Shown here: positions 22,301-34,085 of the stretch, piece after piece | How positions within the stretch are numbered: the stretch's first letter is position 1 | Layout of the letters: each line of letters starts with the position of its first letter | NCBI GenBank assembly: GCA_003993805.1 | Contig: RSEF01000003.1 | Location: 88,871,199-88,935,198 of the forward strand | Length of the DNA: 64,000 nt | Source of the DNA: Himantopus leucocephalus | Lineage: Eukaryota; Chordata; Aves; Charadriiformes; Recurvirostridae | Direction of reading: 5' to 3' | The notes under the pieces: generated by a model | The model's database searches: none | The model's input: only the letters and a program-made list of their open reading frames with translations | Told to the model about the DNA's origin: nothing | Program-made: the position numbers and the translations under genes

Positions 22301-24572
22301 AAAGGCATCTCTCATTTCTTTTCCTCCCAAGCTTCCTCCTAAATAGTGATTTGACAAGATAAAGTGATTTTGGAGGTAACTCCGTACAAAACCACTGACT
22401 CAGGCTGGGCTCAGATGTGATCTGACTTTTACTAGTTTTAAATTGGTCTTGTTAATAAAAGTGTGGATTTCTTTACTCTGTTTTTCTAAGTCAACTTCAA
22501 CATATAACGTGAGCAATGACATTGTTCTCTGACTTTAGCTAGCCCTTGATGAAGCGAGCTGATAGCTTTAGTCTGCTGCTTGAAAGCCCACAGTGCAAAA
22601 AACCAAGGGTACATCATTATTGACCATTTCTGTAAAACTGTAAAGAACTTAATACAGTTGCTACGGAAATCAGTTAAGAGACTGTGGTTGGCATCGGTCA
22701 CAAATGAATGAAGCCCTGGAACATGGAACATACTGATATTAATAATGCTGTCAGACAGAAAGTTAGGTTAAGACTAGTAGAAATAAGATTTACGTCTGGT
22801 CTGTGCGGTGGATGTCACTGAAATGTCTCGTGTTCTGTGCTCAGCAGCACCTAAAAATGAAAAAAGTCACAGGCTCTGTTCAAGGGTATGAGCATTACAG
22901 AAAGGACAAATGACTTCTTGAAGTGGTTTTCATTTGTGAGAAATGGCCTGGAATTGTTCTCTGTAAGCAATAAATCTCTGCCAAAAATTTATGTGTCAAA
23001 ACAAGCAATATCTTAAGAATAAATTATAAATAGATTCCTAACTTAAAGATAGTAATCCTGCAGAGTCTGATAATTGAAGTGTAACTTAAGATACTATAAG
23101 CAACTCAATAAAAATCTGCATGCTTAACAATTTTAATAGTACGTTTCAGTTTGTTGTTATTTAAAATGTCATCTGAGCTTTTGTGTGTTATGAAGGAAAT
23201 AATATCTATTTTCTCCAGTCTATATTTTTATATTTTCTTAGAATTTCACAATAACTGTGAATGAACAAATATGTATACTTCTCATATATAAGCACTGCTA
23301 AACGTCTTAATGTTAACTGCCCACAAATACTCATTTTTAGCAAGGCAATATACCTCTAATTTCTCCACTGGGAAACTGGCAGTTACAGCAGTTACATGTT
23401 CAGCAGGAACAGTTTAAAGGAGCTTTGTGGAGGCAACCATACAACTGGGGAGAATTACGGAATGCTGGATTTTAAGACCAAAAGAAATCCATGTGTCCTG
23501 ATGTCTGCAAGAGGCCACACAACTTTCAGAAGTTTAGAAGTGAGCTGACCAAACTTTTAGAAAACTCTGTCATCTTGTTGGAAAGATTTCATATTATGGA
23601 GGGCTGCTCTGTTCTTGGGTGGATATTTATTGATTAATTATTCTGATTGCTAAAAAAAAAAAGATGAAATTGTATGCCACCTACATTAACAGAAAATGCA
23701 GATTAGAAGAAGCTAGAAATTAACAAATTATTCTTTTCCAAGCAGTCCTGGGCAGGTTTTAGGCTACCCACATCTAAAAAGACCCTCTGATATTAGAGAT
23801 TTTTTTCACTTCCCGGTGCCTTAGCTGTCCTCACTGTCTCTTGTTTGCTTATATCCTTTTTGTCAGGAGAGTCAAGGAACGCACTGACTCAGCACTTTAT
23901 TATAATTAGCAACAATGAAGAAACACGGCTTTAAGAGACCGTAGTCTCCCTCTTTCCATAGGCCCGGTTCCTTAATTTTGGATGAGGTTCCCCATGCACC
24001 ATCCCGTTGACTTCCCCCTCTCACGACTGATTGCAGAGACTTTTGTCTTGGCTTCAAAATGCGAAGGAAAGGAGTTTTTATCCCAAGTGGATTTCTTTCT
24101 GGGGCTTTGTTCTTAGACCCTATTCTTTGCTCATGGTTATGGCCTTAAACTGCTAAGTGTGCGGGCCCAGGGCTGTTTTTTCCCCAGAGCAGCTTTTATC
24201 CGTCCTATTCCTGGAATTTGTCTGCTCGCTCTCATTTCTGTTAATGTAATGGAAAGTACATAATTGAAAACAGATGACGTCTAAAAATCAATATCTAAAA
24301 ATCGGCTGTCTAAGCTTGAATTAGAAAATTTTTTTTTTTAATTAAAAAATACTCTTTCCCTTACATGTTATTTGTTTATTTAACTATACTGAACCTATCC
24401 CAGTGTCACAACACTATGACATGGAGAACAACCAGCTTCTTTTTCAGCAGGGCAAGTTACAGTTTAAAGTCTGGAAGCACAAGATTAATTTGGTATACAG
24501 TGCAACAAATGTTAGCTTTCGTACAATTACCCGGTGTTATGGTTTGAGAGACCCATAACAATTTATTGTCAT
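19358..24572. other. Intergenic, no gene seen
   Basis: About 5.2 kb of AT-rich sequence. ORFs at 20403-20678, 21099-21344, 22002-22286 and 22486-22731 have no recognisable content. The only repeat I could name is an old CR1-like tail near 23455-23540. Confidence 0.6.
23455..23540 (-). mobile_element. Possible ancient CR1/L3 3' tail
   Basis: GGATTTTAAGACCAAAAGAA followed by CATGTGTCCTGATGTCTGC resembles the old CR1 tail wording (TTTAAGGCCAGAAGGGACC...GTCTGACCTCCTG). It is short and diverged. Confidence 0.4.
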
Positions 24573-24672
24573 NNNNNNNNNNNNNNNNNNNNNNNNNNNN
24601 NNNNNNNNNNNNNNNNNNNNNNNNNNNNNNNNNNNNNNNNNNNNNNNNNNNNNNNNNNNNNNNNNNNNNNNN
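24573..24672. other. Assembly gap (100 N)
   Basis: Exactly 100 N, the conventional placeholder for a gap of unknown size. The right flank is CR1 reverse-transcriptase sequence. Confidence 0.99.
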
Positions 24673-24740
24673 TGGCCCCTGAGGAACACCACTTGTCACT
24701 GCTCGCCACTTGGACTTGGACCGCTTACAGTTAATAAAAT
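24673..24740 (-). mobile_element. CR1 reverse-transcriptase fragment at gap edge
   Basis: Read on the - strand it gives KWRAVTSGVPQGP, the conserved SGVPQG motif of CR1 ORF2. The rest of the element lies in, or was lost to, the adjacent gap, which suggests a longer CR1 spans it. Confidence 0.75.
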
Positions 24741-25585
24741 GCATTTACCTGGGTGTAACCTGTGACTGGCTGAACTGAACTTCCCCCAGCACTGCTGTTA
24801 TTATATACCATATGTCTCCTACAGATACACAAGCTTTAGGTCAGTGGGGAACAAAGTTTTTTGTATAAATGCTGGTATGCGAGACTCCTCCATCTTCTGA
24901 AGCTGCTGTGCCCATAGAAGTGTGAAATAGCGGTGAGAAAATTTGCTGAAAGAACTCTTGTTTGCCTTTACACTCAGCTGCTTCTCCCAGATCAACACTT
25001 TCAGCTGCAAAGGGTTTCTCTGAACAGATGCACAATGGCTGTGGTCCAGCCCACGTAGATTTTATAGCAGAGGGAAGTAGAAGGAGAGAGGAAGGAAGGA
25101 AGCTGGGCACGACTGGGTGGGCATACAGGCACAGCCTGATCCCCTGCTACAACACAGTTATAAATAAAGGAGAAACTTGAGGTTTCATACTTATAATGCA
25201 CATATAAGTTAAGTTCTGTAGCTTTTCCCACAATTGCTTATTCATGAAATGTCCAGTACTGCCTCTTGCACTGTACATTTGGACATGCTTTTGGGCCTCC
25301 TGTATCTTCAATCTGAGGACCTGGCTACAGGGTACCATGACTTCCTTCTGACCCATGCACCTGGGTTTCCCCTGTGTGGAAACGAGCTTGTGAGGAGGCA
25401 TCACCACGTGCTGCAATCAGTGTGCCACTGGACCCATTTCTGATTGCACAGCTTAGATGCTTGCCTGAGAACTCCTCCCTTTGCTGCCTGCTGGCAGGAT
25501 ACTGCTGCAGAGCAATAACCTGTCAGAATAAATACCTGTGTAGCAGTTGTGTATTAAGAAGTAAACCAAGCCAAGATGACAGTGT
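24741..25585. other. Intergenic, no gene seen
   Basis: No recognisable coding or repeat content. Several short overlapping ORFs on both strands lack family features. Confidence 0.55.
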
Positions 25586-26010
25586 TCATAGTATCACAGA
25601 ACAGTTTGGGTTGGAAGGGACCTTAAAGATCATCTAGTCCAACACCCCTTCCATGGGCAGGGACCTCTTTCACTATATCAGGTTGCTTAAAGCCCCATCT
25701 AACCTGACCTTTAACGATTCCAGGGATGGGGCATCCCCAACTTCTCTAAGCAACCTGTTCCAGTGTCTCACCACCCTCATCATACGGAATTTCTTCCTTA
25801 TGCCCAGTCTAAATCTACCCTCTTTCAATTTAAAACCATTACCCCTTTTCCTATCACTACAGGCCCTGGTAAAAAGTCTTTCTCCTTCTTGCCTGTAGGC
25901 TCCTTTTTGGTAGTGAAAGACTGCTATAAGGTCTCCCTGGAGCCTTCTCTTCCCCAGGCTGAACAACCCCAGCTCTCTCAGCCTTTCCTCATAGGAGAGG
26001 TGCTCCAGTA
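25586..26010 (-). mobile_element. CR1 LINE, 5'-truncated
   Basis: Tail ATAGTATCACAGAACAG at the left, then GGTTGGAAGGGACCTTAAAG, CCAGGGATGGGGCATCCCCA, AAGGTCTCCCTGGAGCCTTC and CATAGGAGAGGTGCTCCAG. The - frame reads [15 protein letters not shown] and RHWNRLLREVGDAPSL, the ORF2 C-terminus. About 425 bp. Confidence 0.95.
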
Positions 26011-26419
26011 TTGACTTGTGCTTTAGCAATTACCACACAAACTGATGTTTTCTGTGAAAGGAGATGGGCTTCTCCTGCTTTTCAGCTTAGGCTTATTTTA
26101 AATTGCTCAAATTGCTCTTCAGGTATATTAAGGACAGGACAGCTGGTGACAGTGCTCACTTTAAGGTCAAGGTGTTCCAGTGTCCCTTGGCTGTAGAAAT
26201 GATAACTATCTGCTTATGTACTTACATCCCTTTTAATTCCTCCAACCTCCTTCAGACTTGATGCACCTCAACATTTTTCTGTTGTCCAAGTAGATTCCCA
26301 GCAAATCATTTCCTGATTGTTTACTAATAACTTAAATATACTAAATAATACTGCCCCTCTGCAGCTGCTTTTAAATTCTCAGCATTTGCATGCCTAAATT
26401 CTCTACCTTTGTGTCTTTT

Positions 26420-26690
26420 AATCAGTTTAAAATCCCAGGCCAGAAGTTTGGCATTCAACCCATGACTAATTAGTTTCCTTAATAGAACTTAATGAAAATC
26501 CAAATAAATTATATCTTACCAGTCTACTTTACGTATTAGTCTGCTGACAAGAATTCTGATGTGTTAGTAGAGACACAATTTTCTCATACAAAATCTCTTT
26601 GTCTCCATTACCTTCCCTCTAAACCACACAAATAGTAGGAGCCAGACCTTCAGCATCACTTAACTAATTTCTTTGAAGCTGTGCTAATTT
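26420..26690 (-). mobile_element. Ancient CR1/L3-like LINE fragment
   Basis: GAAAATCCAAATAAATTATA, TATTAGTCTGCTGACA and ACACAATTTTCTCATACAAA follow the complement of the CR1/L3 reverse-transcriptase region that encodes the segment around the YADD-proximal domain. Many substitutions and indels. Confidence 0.5.
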
Positions 26691-27464
26691 ACACCGGTTG
26701 ATGACTTGACCAGAAACATGCAAGCCTAAGAACCTCATCAAGCAATCCCTTCTCATGCAATTAGTCCTTAATTGTGTAAGCAGTCCCACTGAGGTTAGTA
26801 GTGAGAAAGGAGCATAGATTTTGGCAGCTGGGGGCTTTTGTACTGAGGTAAGTCATAAAAAGGTGCCCACATCTGCAGGAGCATTTACTTAGGTGTGACA
26901 TCTCAGTTCTGCTGCTTCCCCAGTGCTGGTGAATGTGGTGGCTCTGTGGCCTCTTAAAACTTTGTGAGCTCAGTCGTTGTCTGCCTGTGCTGCTGAGGGA
27001 TAAGATCCTGAGAATGCGTGCCCTTCTCCTCCCCACCTTTGGCCTTTCTCCTAGAGGTTTGTCTCAGTCATGCAGTTATGCCAATGACATTCTTCATAAA
27101 GAAAATATGATTCCCCTTCCCAAATACCAGTGGCTGGGTAGCAGAGGTACCCTCTCAGTATGCATACAGCCTATGGCAAATCTGGCCCACATCAGACCAA
27201 GTGACCACTTGAACCTGTGCCCCTGTGTTGCCAAGTGCGTGCACTCTTTCCGTACAAACTTGCTGGCATTTATGTTGGTGTTGCGATGCTGTTCTGTGAG
27301 CTGCCTGAGAAGCATGCAGGCGCACACTAGTTATTAGTGGTGACCAGACTGTGCGTGCTTCCAGGATAGCTTTTCTCTGTAATAACTGAGGAAATCTTCT
27401 TCAGGGCTTCAGCTCAGGCCAAACCTGCAAGCAGTGTGTCAATTTTTGGGCTGTAAGAGTGATA

Positions 27465-27510
27465 TACGTATACATGTATGTGTATGTATATACACTTTCC
27501 CCCCCCCCCC
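27465..27510. repeat. TATG/TGTA simple repeat and poly-C
   Basis: Alternating TATACATGTATGTGTATGTA followed by a run of 12 C (27499-27510). Confidence 0.8.
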
Positions 27511-28918
27511 GCTGTTGTCAGATACTGATGAACAGAACAGTAGTTATGAGTTTTTGCTACCTGGGTGGTGGCCTGGGTGGTTAAGCAGCTTGGTGGTTGT
27601 GTGCCTGAGGCAGGACAGGTGGGGAGCAGCCAGGCAGCTCAGAATCAACACAACCCCACATGGACTTCTAGAGGGGGACCCCAATTAAAAATGCTGTGTA
27701 TTATACAACAATATATCAAATAGAATATCAATGTAGGCCAGTTTAGAGCCAGAAGTTTCTCAATAGATACTCGTAAATCTGTCTGAAAAGCTCACCTTCA
27801 TATTTTTTAAAGGGCCTGGATAAGATTGCCCTTAGAGTTAATAGTTCTAGACATAATGCTACTAGAAAATATTTACTTAGAAGTAATGAGAAACAAATGC
27901 TGCTGACAAACATTTGGGGATGCTGAATTGTGACTAGAAATCATTTGTCAGCTTCATTGTCAAAGCAGTATCCAACATTGGTATCTTGTGAAAGAAAAAG
28001 GGTTACTGGAGAGAGATAACGCAGTGTTTCCTTTTTCTAAGTGAGCACTGAAATGGTTGTGTTAATTTCAGCCAGGGTATTTTGTGTGGTTTTAGAAGGA
28101 TGGTTTAGTGCTTTCATTCCCTTCTACTGCTTCGCTGTACAAATGGCAGTTTAAATACTTTCACAACTGCAGATGAACAGAGGGCATATTCCCTGAAGTC
28201 TCTCAGGCAGGAGAAATCACAGCGTGTGGCAGTATAAAGATGACATTGAACATTTGCTGTGTGTTCAGAGAACTATGATAAACCCAGAGCAGAAACATAA
28301 ATCTTCTTTCCGCATTTAAGACTGTGCCTAAATAATGTAGTCTAATTTAAATACAGTTTATTTTGGGGCAGGGGAACAACTAATTTACGGAAGAGTAAAA
28401 GTGCTAGCTGTCTTGACTTTATTCTTTGTGCTTTTATCCTTCATTGCTGGGGTTGTTAGATCTGGGATGGTGTATTTCCTACACTTAGGTATAGGGTGCT
28501 ATAAAACATGAGGCTGTGTTACTGATCATATGTGGGCAAATAAGGTCCCTGTTTTCACTGCTCATTATTAAAAACCGTAAAGTCTATTTAACCATGAGAC
28601 ACAGAAATAGACAGCTTGATCAAGTTCATATGTACTGGAAAAACTCATGAATATGAGTACTTTTCTACCAGTAATAGAAGTCTAAAAATTAAGAGGTATG
28701 AACTAGAGTAGCTGGTTTTAAATAAAGATCCTGACATCTCAAACTCAGCAGAAGAGAATCATAGGGAGCCCCGTAAAAGTAGGGAACTAAGCTTAAAATT
28801 AATTCTTTTCATTGACATTCATTGGAGAAGATGTCCTACTGTAAAACCTTCCTTTATAGGAGGCAAGTCTGAGGAACTCTTTCAATATGAAATGACACCA
28901 GAAGAGGGTTTAGAAAAG

Positions 28919-29612
28919 TCACGGAATCACGGAATCACGGAATTTTCAGAGTTGGAAGGGACCTCTAGAGATCATCTAGTCCAACTCCCCTGCCAAAGCA
29001 GGATTGCCTAGAGCACATTACTCAGGACTGCATCCAGGCGAGACTTGAAGATCTCCAGAGAAGGGGACTCCACAACCTCCCTGGGCAGCCTGTTCCAGTG
29101 CTCTGTCACCCTGACCGTAAAGAAGTTTTTCCGTATATTTGAACGGAACCTCCTATGTTCCAGCTTGTGCCCATTGCCCCTCGTCCTGTCATTGGGAACC
29201 ACTGAAAAGAGTCTGGCTGCATCCTCCTTCAACCCACCCCTAAGATACTTGTATACCATAATAAGGTCTCCCCTCAGCCTTCTCTTCTCCAGGCTAAAGA
29301 GTCCCAGCTCTCTCAGCCTTTCCTCATAAGGGAGATGCTCCAATCCCTCAATCATCTTAGTTGCCCTGCGCTGGACTCTCTCCAGCAGTTCCCTGTCCCT
29401 CTTGAACTGGGGAGCCCAAAACTGGACACAGTATTCCAGTTGTGGCCTCACCAGGGCAGAATAGAGGGGGAGAATGACCTCCCTCGACCTACTGGCCACA
29501 CTCTTCCCTATGCAGCCCAGGATTCCATTGGCCTTCCTGGCAGCAAGGGCACATTGCTGGCTCATGGATAATTTACTATCTACCAGGACCCCCAGATCCT
29601 TCTCCTCAGAAC
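28919..29612 (-). mobile_element. CR1 LINE with intact ORF2 C-terminus
   Basis: The tail is a threefold CACGGAAT-type repeat, then TTGGAAGGGACCTCTAGAGA. The element runs to CCAGGACCCCCAGATCCTTC. On the - strand 29565-29008 is open for 185 codons with [63 protein letters not shown] and [15 protein letters not shown], the normal order of the CR1 reverse-transcriptase C-terminal region. It lacks the catalytic reverse-transcriptase core, the endonuclease and ORF1, so it cannot move by itself. Possible 6-bp flanking copies AAGTCA at 28916-28921 and about 29622. The unbroken frame suggests it is younger than its neighbours. Confidence 0.95.
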
Positions 29613-29689
29613 TACAATGGAAGTCAAAGAATCAAACTGATGACATCAGGCATCATGAGCCCAGTATGTAACTGTTGAACTCAGGGCTG

Positions 29690-30950
29690 AATTTGCTGAA
29701 CAACTAACTGTAGCTTCCAACCTATTGTTTAAAATGTTTTTTTTTTCTTTTGGATGGTTGGGAAGTGGCAAATGTAACACCAGTTTTTATCAAAGGGCTG
29801 CAGAGAGAATTCGAGGAACCACAGAACAGTACCTCTGACTTTTGTGCTGGACAAATCAGTAGAAGCTGTGACAAATGACAGAAAAGAGTAGAGGTGTGAA
29901 ATACAACATAAGGGAGAAGAGTCAAAGCAGATTTCGTAGGCTGAAATCATTCCTCACAAATCAATTTGAGTTCTTTGAAGAATATGTGAGTAACGGTTAT
30001 GAAGTTAATAACAAATTTCCAAAAAACTTTCATCAATGCTTTTTACCAAAGCCTCTTGATGAGACTAAGATGTCGTGGATTAATAATTGGTTAAATGAAA
30101 GAAGCCACAGGGTAGGAGTAAATGATCTCTATTTCACAACAGAAAGGAGTGTCCACAGTCCCAGACTCTGTGCTGTTTAGTGTATTCATAAATGATCTGA
30201 GAACGGGGGTGAGTGATGTGGTGACAACTGCTGCTTGATCAGACAAAATATTTCAGAATAGCCAAAACTCACACTAACTGCAAAGAGCATTAGAAGGATT
30301 TCTTGATATTAATTGGCTGTAAAATAAAAATGGCAGATGAAGTCTGGGGCCCATATACTTTAAGTAATGCACCCGGGAAAGCCAATCCCAAATATATGTA
30401 CAAAATGATAATTTTCCTATTAGCTATAACAATTTGAAGTTATTATACATTATTTTCTGAAAAAAATGTTATAATGATCAATGATAATTGGAAGGCAAAT
30501 GGAATGCTAGAAGTTATAAGGCAAGGAATGGAGGATAAAATACCATTTTGTCACTGTTACATATATGGGGTGTTCAATAGGGACCTCATTTCTGATCCCT
30601 TAATCTCAAAAAGATATAGTAGAGCTAGAAAAGATAGAGAGAAGGACAATAAGGTTAACCAGAAATGTGAAATGGCTTCTGCACATGGAGAGATTAAATG
30701 AGTTATGGCTTTTAGCCTGGGAAAGAGACTACTGAGATGTATGCGGTGCAGTTCAGTTCAGCTCATTCCCTGTCTCTCACAGCCTGTGCATTATGGGCAG
30801 TGTTGTGGTGCTATTAGACATCTGGCTTAAAACAAGCAAGAGGAAGTATTTTTCCACACAGCCTGTAATACAGCTCCGGAACTCATTGCCATATGATGTG
30901 TCAGATGTAAAAGTAGAAATGTGTTGAGCGAATTGGATGGATTTGGAGAA
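29690..30950 (+). mobile_element. Ancient CR1/L3-like LINE, reverse-transcriptase region to 3' part
   Basis: Translated fragments lie in the order expected for CR1-clade ORF2 on the + strand. First comes GGGAAGTGGCAAATGTAACA giving WEVANVTPVF-like text (RT motif 1), then QSRFR and FEEYVS, then WINNWLNERSHRV, then TVPDSVLFSVFINDL-like text after a frameshift. Later come the thumb, a segment resembling RRTIRLTRNVKWLLHMERLN, and RSGTHCHMMC-like text near 30880. Multiple frameshifts and stops. It may extend left under the younger CR1. Whether it belongs to CR1 or L3 cannot be settled by eye. Confidence 0.65.
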
Positions 30951-33048
30951 GAAAGGCCATCAAGAACGAGCTCTGGCACAGAGCAGCCTCAAACACCTGC
31001 TTGCTGGGAAGATCAGATGTGGTCAACAGGGCTCTCTGCGTGCCATGTTTCCTGGCAGTAGCATCTGCTGATAGCCACTGCCAGAGAGTGGCTACAGGAA
31101 CAAATGGACCTTTAGACTGACCAAAGTGTCTTAAAATATTTATGCTCATATTCATTCTGTCAGTTACATGGAGTTAACCCTGCTCTTCAATATTGACTGA
31201 GTGACCAAAGGCTGGCCTGTGCCAGAGGACTCAGGTGGCTGCTGTGATTTAGATCTTCTGCCAGCGGGAGGTTGTGGCCCTGCTGAGCTGTCAGCCAGCC
31301 CTGCTTTTGGGCTTCACCACCGCTTCTGCTTCTGCCACTGTCCTGGACTTTCTTTTTGCCTCCCAGGCCTTGATTTTCTTAAAAGCTGGCTTTTAACTTT
31401 CGTTCTTTTTAAGGAGCTTGAGTACAAGGTGGTGCCTTGAGGAGGCACATGGGTACAATTCCAGCAGATATGTATGTTGGTCTCATAGCAAAAAGTCTGG
31501 TATTATTACCCAGCATGCAGTAAGCAGTACTAGCTCTGCTGTCAGGATCTTTCTCTGCCTGCTTGGTGTGGAGGAAGGAAAGGTGTCCACTAATGAGGCA
31601 GGTGATTCATTACGGGATGAAACAGCCTGAATATGACTCCTTTGTAAAGAACTTCTGGCTGCGTTTCCTAGCAGACAGGTGGAAGCTCCTTATTCATATG
31701 CATTAATGACACATGCTTATCAAAGAGTGATAATGCAATGGACAAACAAATGGCATTTCCAGTATTAATATGTAAATTACATGCTAAGAAGAAATGATCA
31801 AGGACTCCTGAAATACAGCAGCAAGCGCTAATTGCATTCCTTGCCCTTCAATATGCTGTGCACTGTAGATAGCTCTTTTCCCTAAATGAACATTTAAAGC
31901 TTTCATTTTGTCTGCTTCCTCATGCTTAAGTATTTCAGATACATTTTTTTCGTAAGTATGTTGCACTGTTTGCATATAATGCCTTATTGTACCTCACAGG
32001 AGACTGACGTGACCAACGGTTTGCTTGAACAGCCTTTGGGTGCTCTGATTCCCTAGAAATGTTTATAGGTTATTCCTAGCTTGGGAACAACAGGTACAGT
32101 ACTGAGGTGGTTTTCCTTGTGAGAAACCATGCCAAATAATCCCCTTTTGCAAACACATCCAGCCCTATCTTGGAAACTGATTGGGGGTTTTTGTTTTGTT
32201 CCTAGTATTCTTTTTCTGGAAATCTGTTCCAGAACTTCGGTCTCCAGATGGCTGGAAATCTCATTTCTTAGTAACCATTTTCTTCATATGCAAACACTGT
32301 CTGTGAGCTTGGAAAGTTTTTCTCTCGTGTTTTCTCTCTGAATTTTTCGTAGCACAATTGCACCCTGTGTCAGGATGTGGTGTCTTTGCGTTTTTTAAGC
32401 TGAATACGTAATTATGTAATAGTGTCCCCTTGTAAGATGAATCTCCATTTCTCCACTTCTCTAACCTGTATTCCCTGAATACATGCCAGTCTGAGTTCCT
32501 CTTTCTTTAACCTAAGCTGCTAGGAAATGTAGGTGCTATGTGAGCTGAGGCCTTCCTTATCAGAGCTTAACCCAACGATGCTGGTCGTCTGCTGTCTGTA
32601 TAGGGACCAGGATGACTATGGAGGCTATGGAGATTATAGAGTCTAGTACAAAATATGCTTCCACATCCAACATCTCCATGTGAAATGATCCTGGTAGAAC
32701 AGAAAATAATACCTCAATATTCAAAATAAGCTACATGAAGAATAGCTAGAGTGGTGCCTGATGAACCGCAGGAACTTGTGTAGGACACTTCAGGTTCATC
32801 CTTGCTCATGTCCAGTGGAATTCTGCAAGCCCAGCTCCTGGCCACCTGGCATAGCGCTTTTTTGGGTGACTCATGGCTGGGAGTGTGCAATATTTAGGAT
32901 TCCTTTTCCTTACTGGAGCTATGCAGAAGGATTACAATGAGCGAAGGTCACATTCACATACTCTTTTAGCAGCTGCTTCTGTTGGTTGAAGGAGTAAATT
33001 GCAAATGATTTCCAATCTCCAGTTCTCCTTTGTCTATTTATTTGAGTT
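30951..33048. other. Intergenic, no gene seen
   Basis: No supported coding sequence. A compact AT-rich block at 31675-31870 has many transcription-factor-like motifs. One copy of a diverged two-copy segment is at 32745-32805. Confidence 0.5.
32745..32805. repeat. Diverged dispersed repeat, copy A
   Basis: AGCTAGAGTGGTGCCTGATG ... AGGACACTTCAGGTTCATCC matches 34030-34085 over about 55 bp at roughly 80 percent by eye. It does not resemble CR1. Family unknown. Confidence 0.45.
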
Positions 33049-33114
33049 TAGAATCATAGAATCATGGAATGGTTTAGGTTGGAAGGAACCTTAAAGATCA
33101 CCTAGTTCCAACCA
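33049..33114 (-). mobile_element. CR1 3' tail, very short copy
   Basis: TAGAATCATAGAATCATGG, then GGTTGGAAGGAACCTTAAAG and ACCTAGTTCCAACC; about 66 bp, strongly 5'-truncated. Confidence 0.92.
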
Positions 33115-34029
33115 TCTTAGTTTACTAAGTTTACTAAGAAGAACTCATAGATACTGGAGAAGGAAGTTCTTGGTGGGCAAGACAGCAGGAATCTATCCAG
33201 AGAGGAAGATTTGTACTGAAATCCCTTTGGAATTGGCTTTATTTAAGTGTTTAGATGATACTTCGCTGTGCCTAGCATTGGAAGAAGTATAAGTTTAGAG
33301 AGAGTTTAGAGAGTTTTAGAGAGAGGATTCCTATATGCAAGTAGGAATGGCAATTAGCCATTGGCAACGGCAAGTAGCAATTCCTACGTGCAAGACACCT
33401 GAAATGCTATGTCAGCCTTCACTTTCTGAAAATGTGAGGTACTATTTGTTCTCACTTGCAGCAGGCACGGTGGTGCTATGTTGTAATAGCTGTTCAGAGG
33501 AGTAAGTTGGATACACTTGGTTTAAGATAGTTTCACTTTTAATGCTGTCTAAAGCTTAGTCAACAAACTCATCTCTACCCAGTGCACTTATGTTTAATCT
33601 CTTAATTTTTTAAAGATGTCCTTTAGACTGAGACGCAAATAATTTTCTTTGCTTTAAAGTTCCACTTCTGAGTGTAGCAGCGAGATGCTGGAGAGGGCTA
33701 GGGAGGCTGTTTTATTCAAGAAGCTAAAGGGAGACTTGAGGTGATCTTTCTGCCTCTGATGAAATTCATTCCTTTATCTAGAAGCTCTTAAATCATTCCT
33801 GGCAGAGGTGACATTATAAAAATAATTCTGAAGAACAAAAGTTCTTGCCCTTGGAATACACTGCATTGCACCAAATGGTAGGCATTTATTACATTTTTTT
33901 TTTCTTAGAGATGTTACAAGAGTTGAGAGACACATGGAAACTTCAGTTTCCTTTATATTTCTTTAATCACTTTTTGCAAGCTGATAGATTTCCTTTTTTT
34001 TTTTCTCAAATAAGTATCTTGTGAAATAA

Positions 34030-34085
34030 GCTACCAGTGGTGTCTGGTGAACCCCAGGGACTTGCACAGGACACTTCATCCCTGT
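34030..34085. repeat. Diverged dispersed repeat, copy B
   Basis: AGCTACCAGTGGTGTCTGGT ... GACTTGCACAGGACACTTCA matches copy A at 32745-32805 in the same orientation. Confidence 0.45.

Larger units (their letters stand above)
26011..28918. other. Intergenic, mostly unannotated
   Basis: It contains an ancient CR1/L3-like fragment (about 26420-26690) and a TATG-rich/poly-C simple repeat (27465-27510). The 134-codon ORF at 26933-27337 (+) has no domain, signal or paralogue that I recognise. Confidence 0.55.

Noticed and set aside
25673..26029. 118-codon - ORF as an independent protein
   Set aside because: It is the decayed CR1 ORF2 C-terminus, already covered by the CR1 entry.
26933..27337. 134-codon + ORF as a gene
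   Set aside because: Cys/Leu/Ser-rich without recognisable domain, and overlapped by an antisense ORF. Not supported without expression data.
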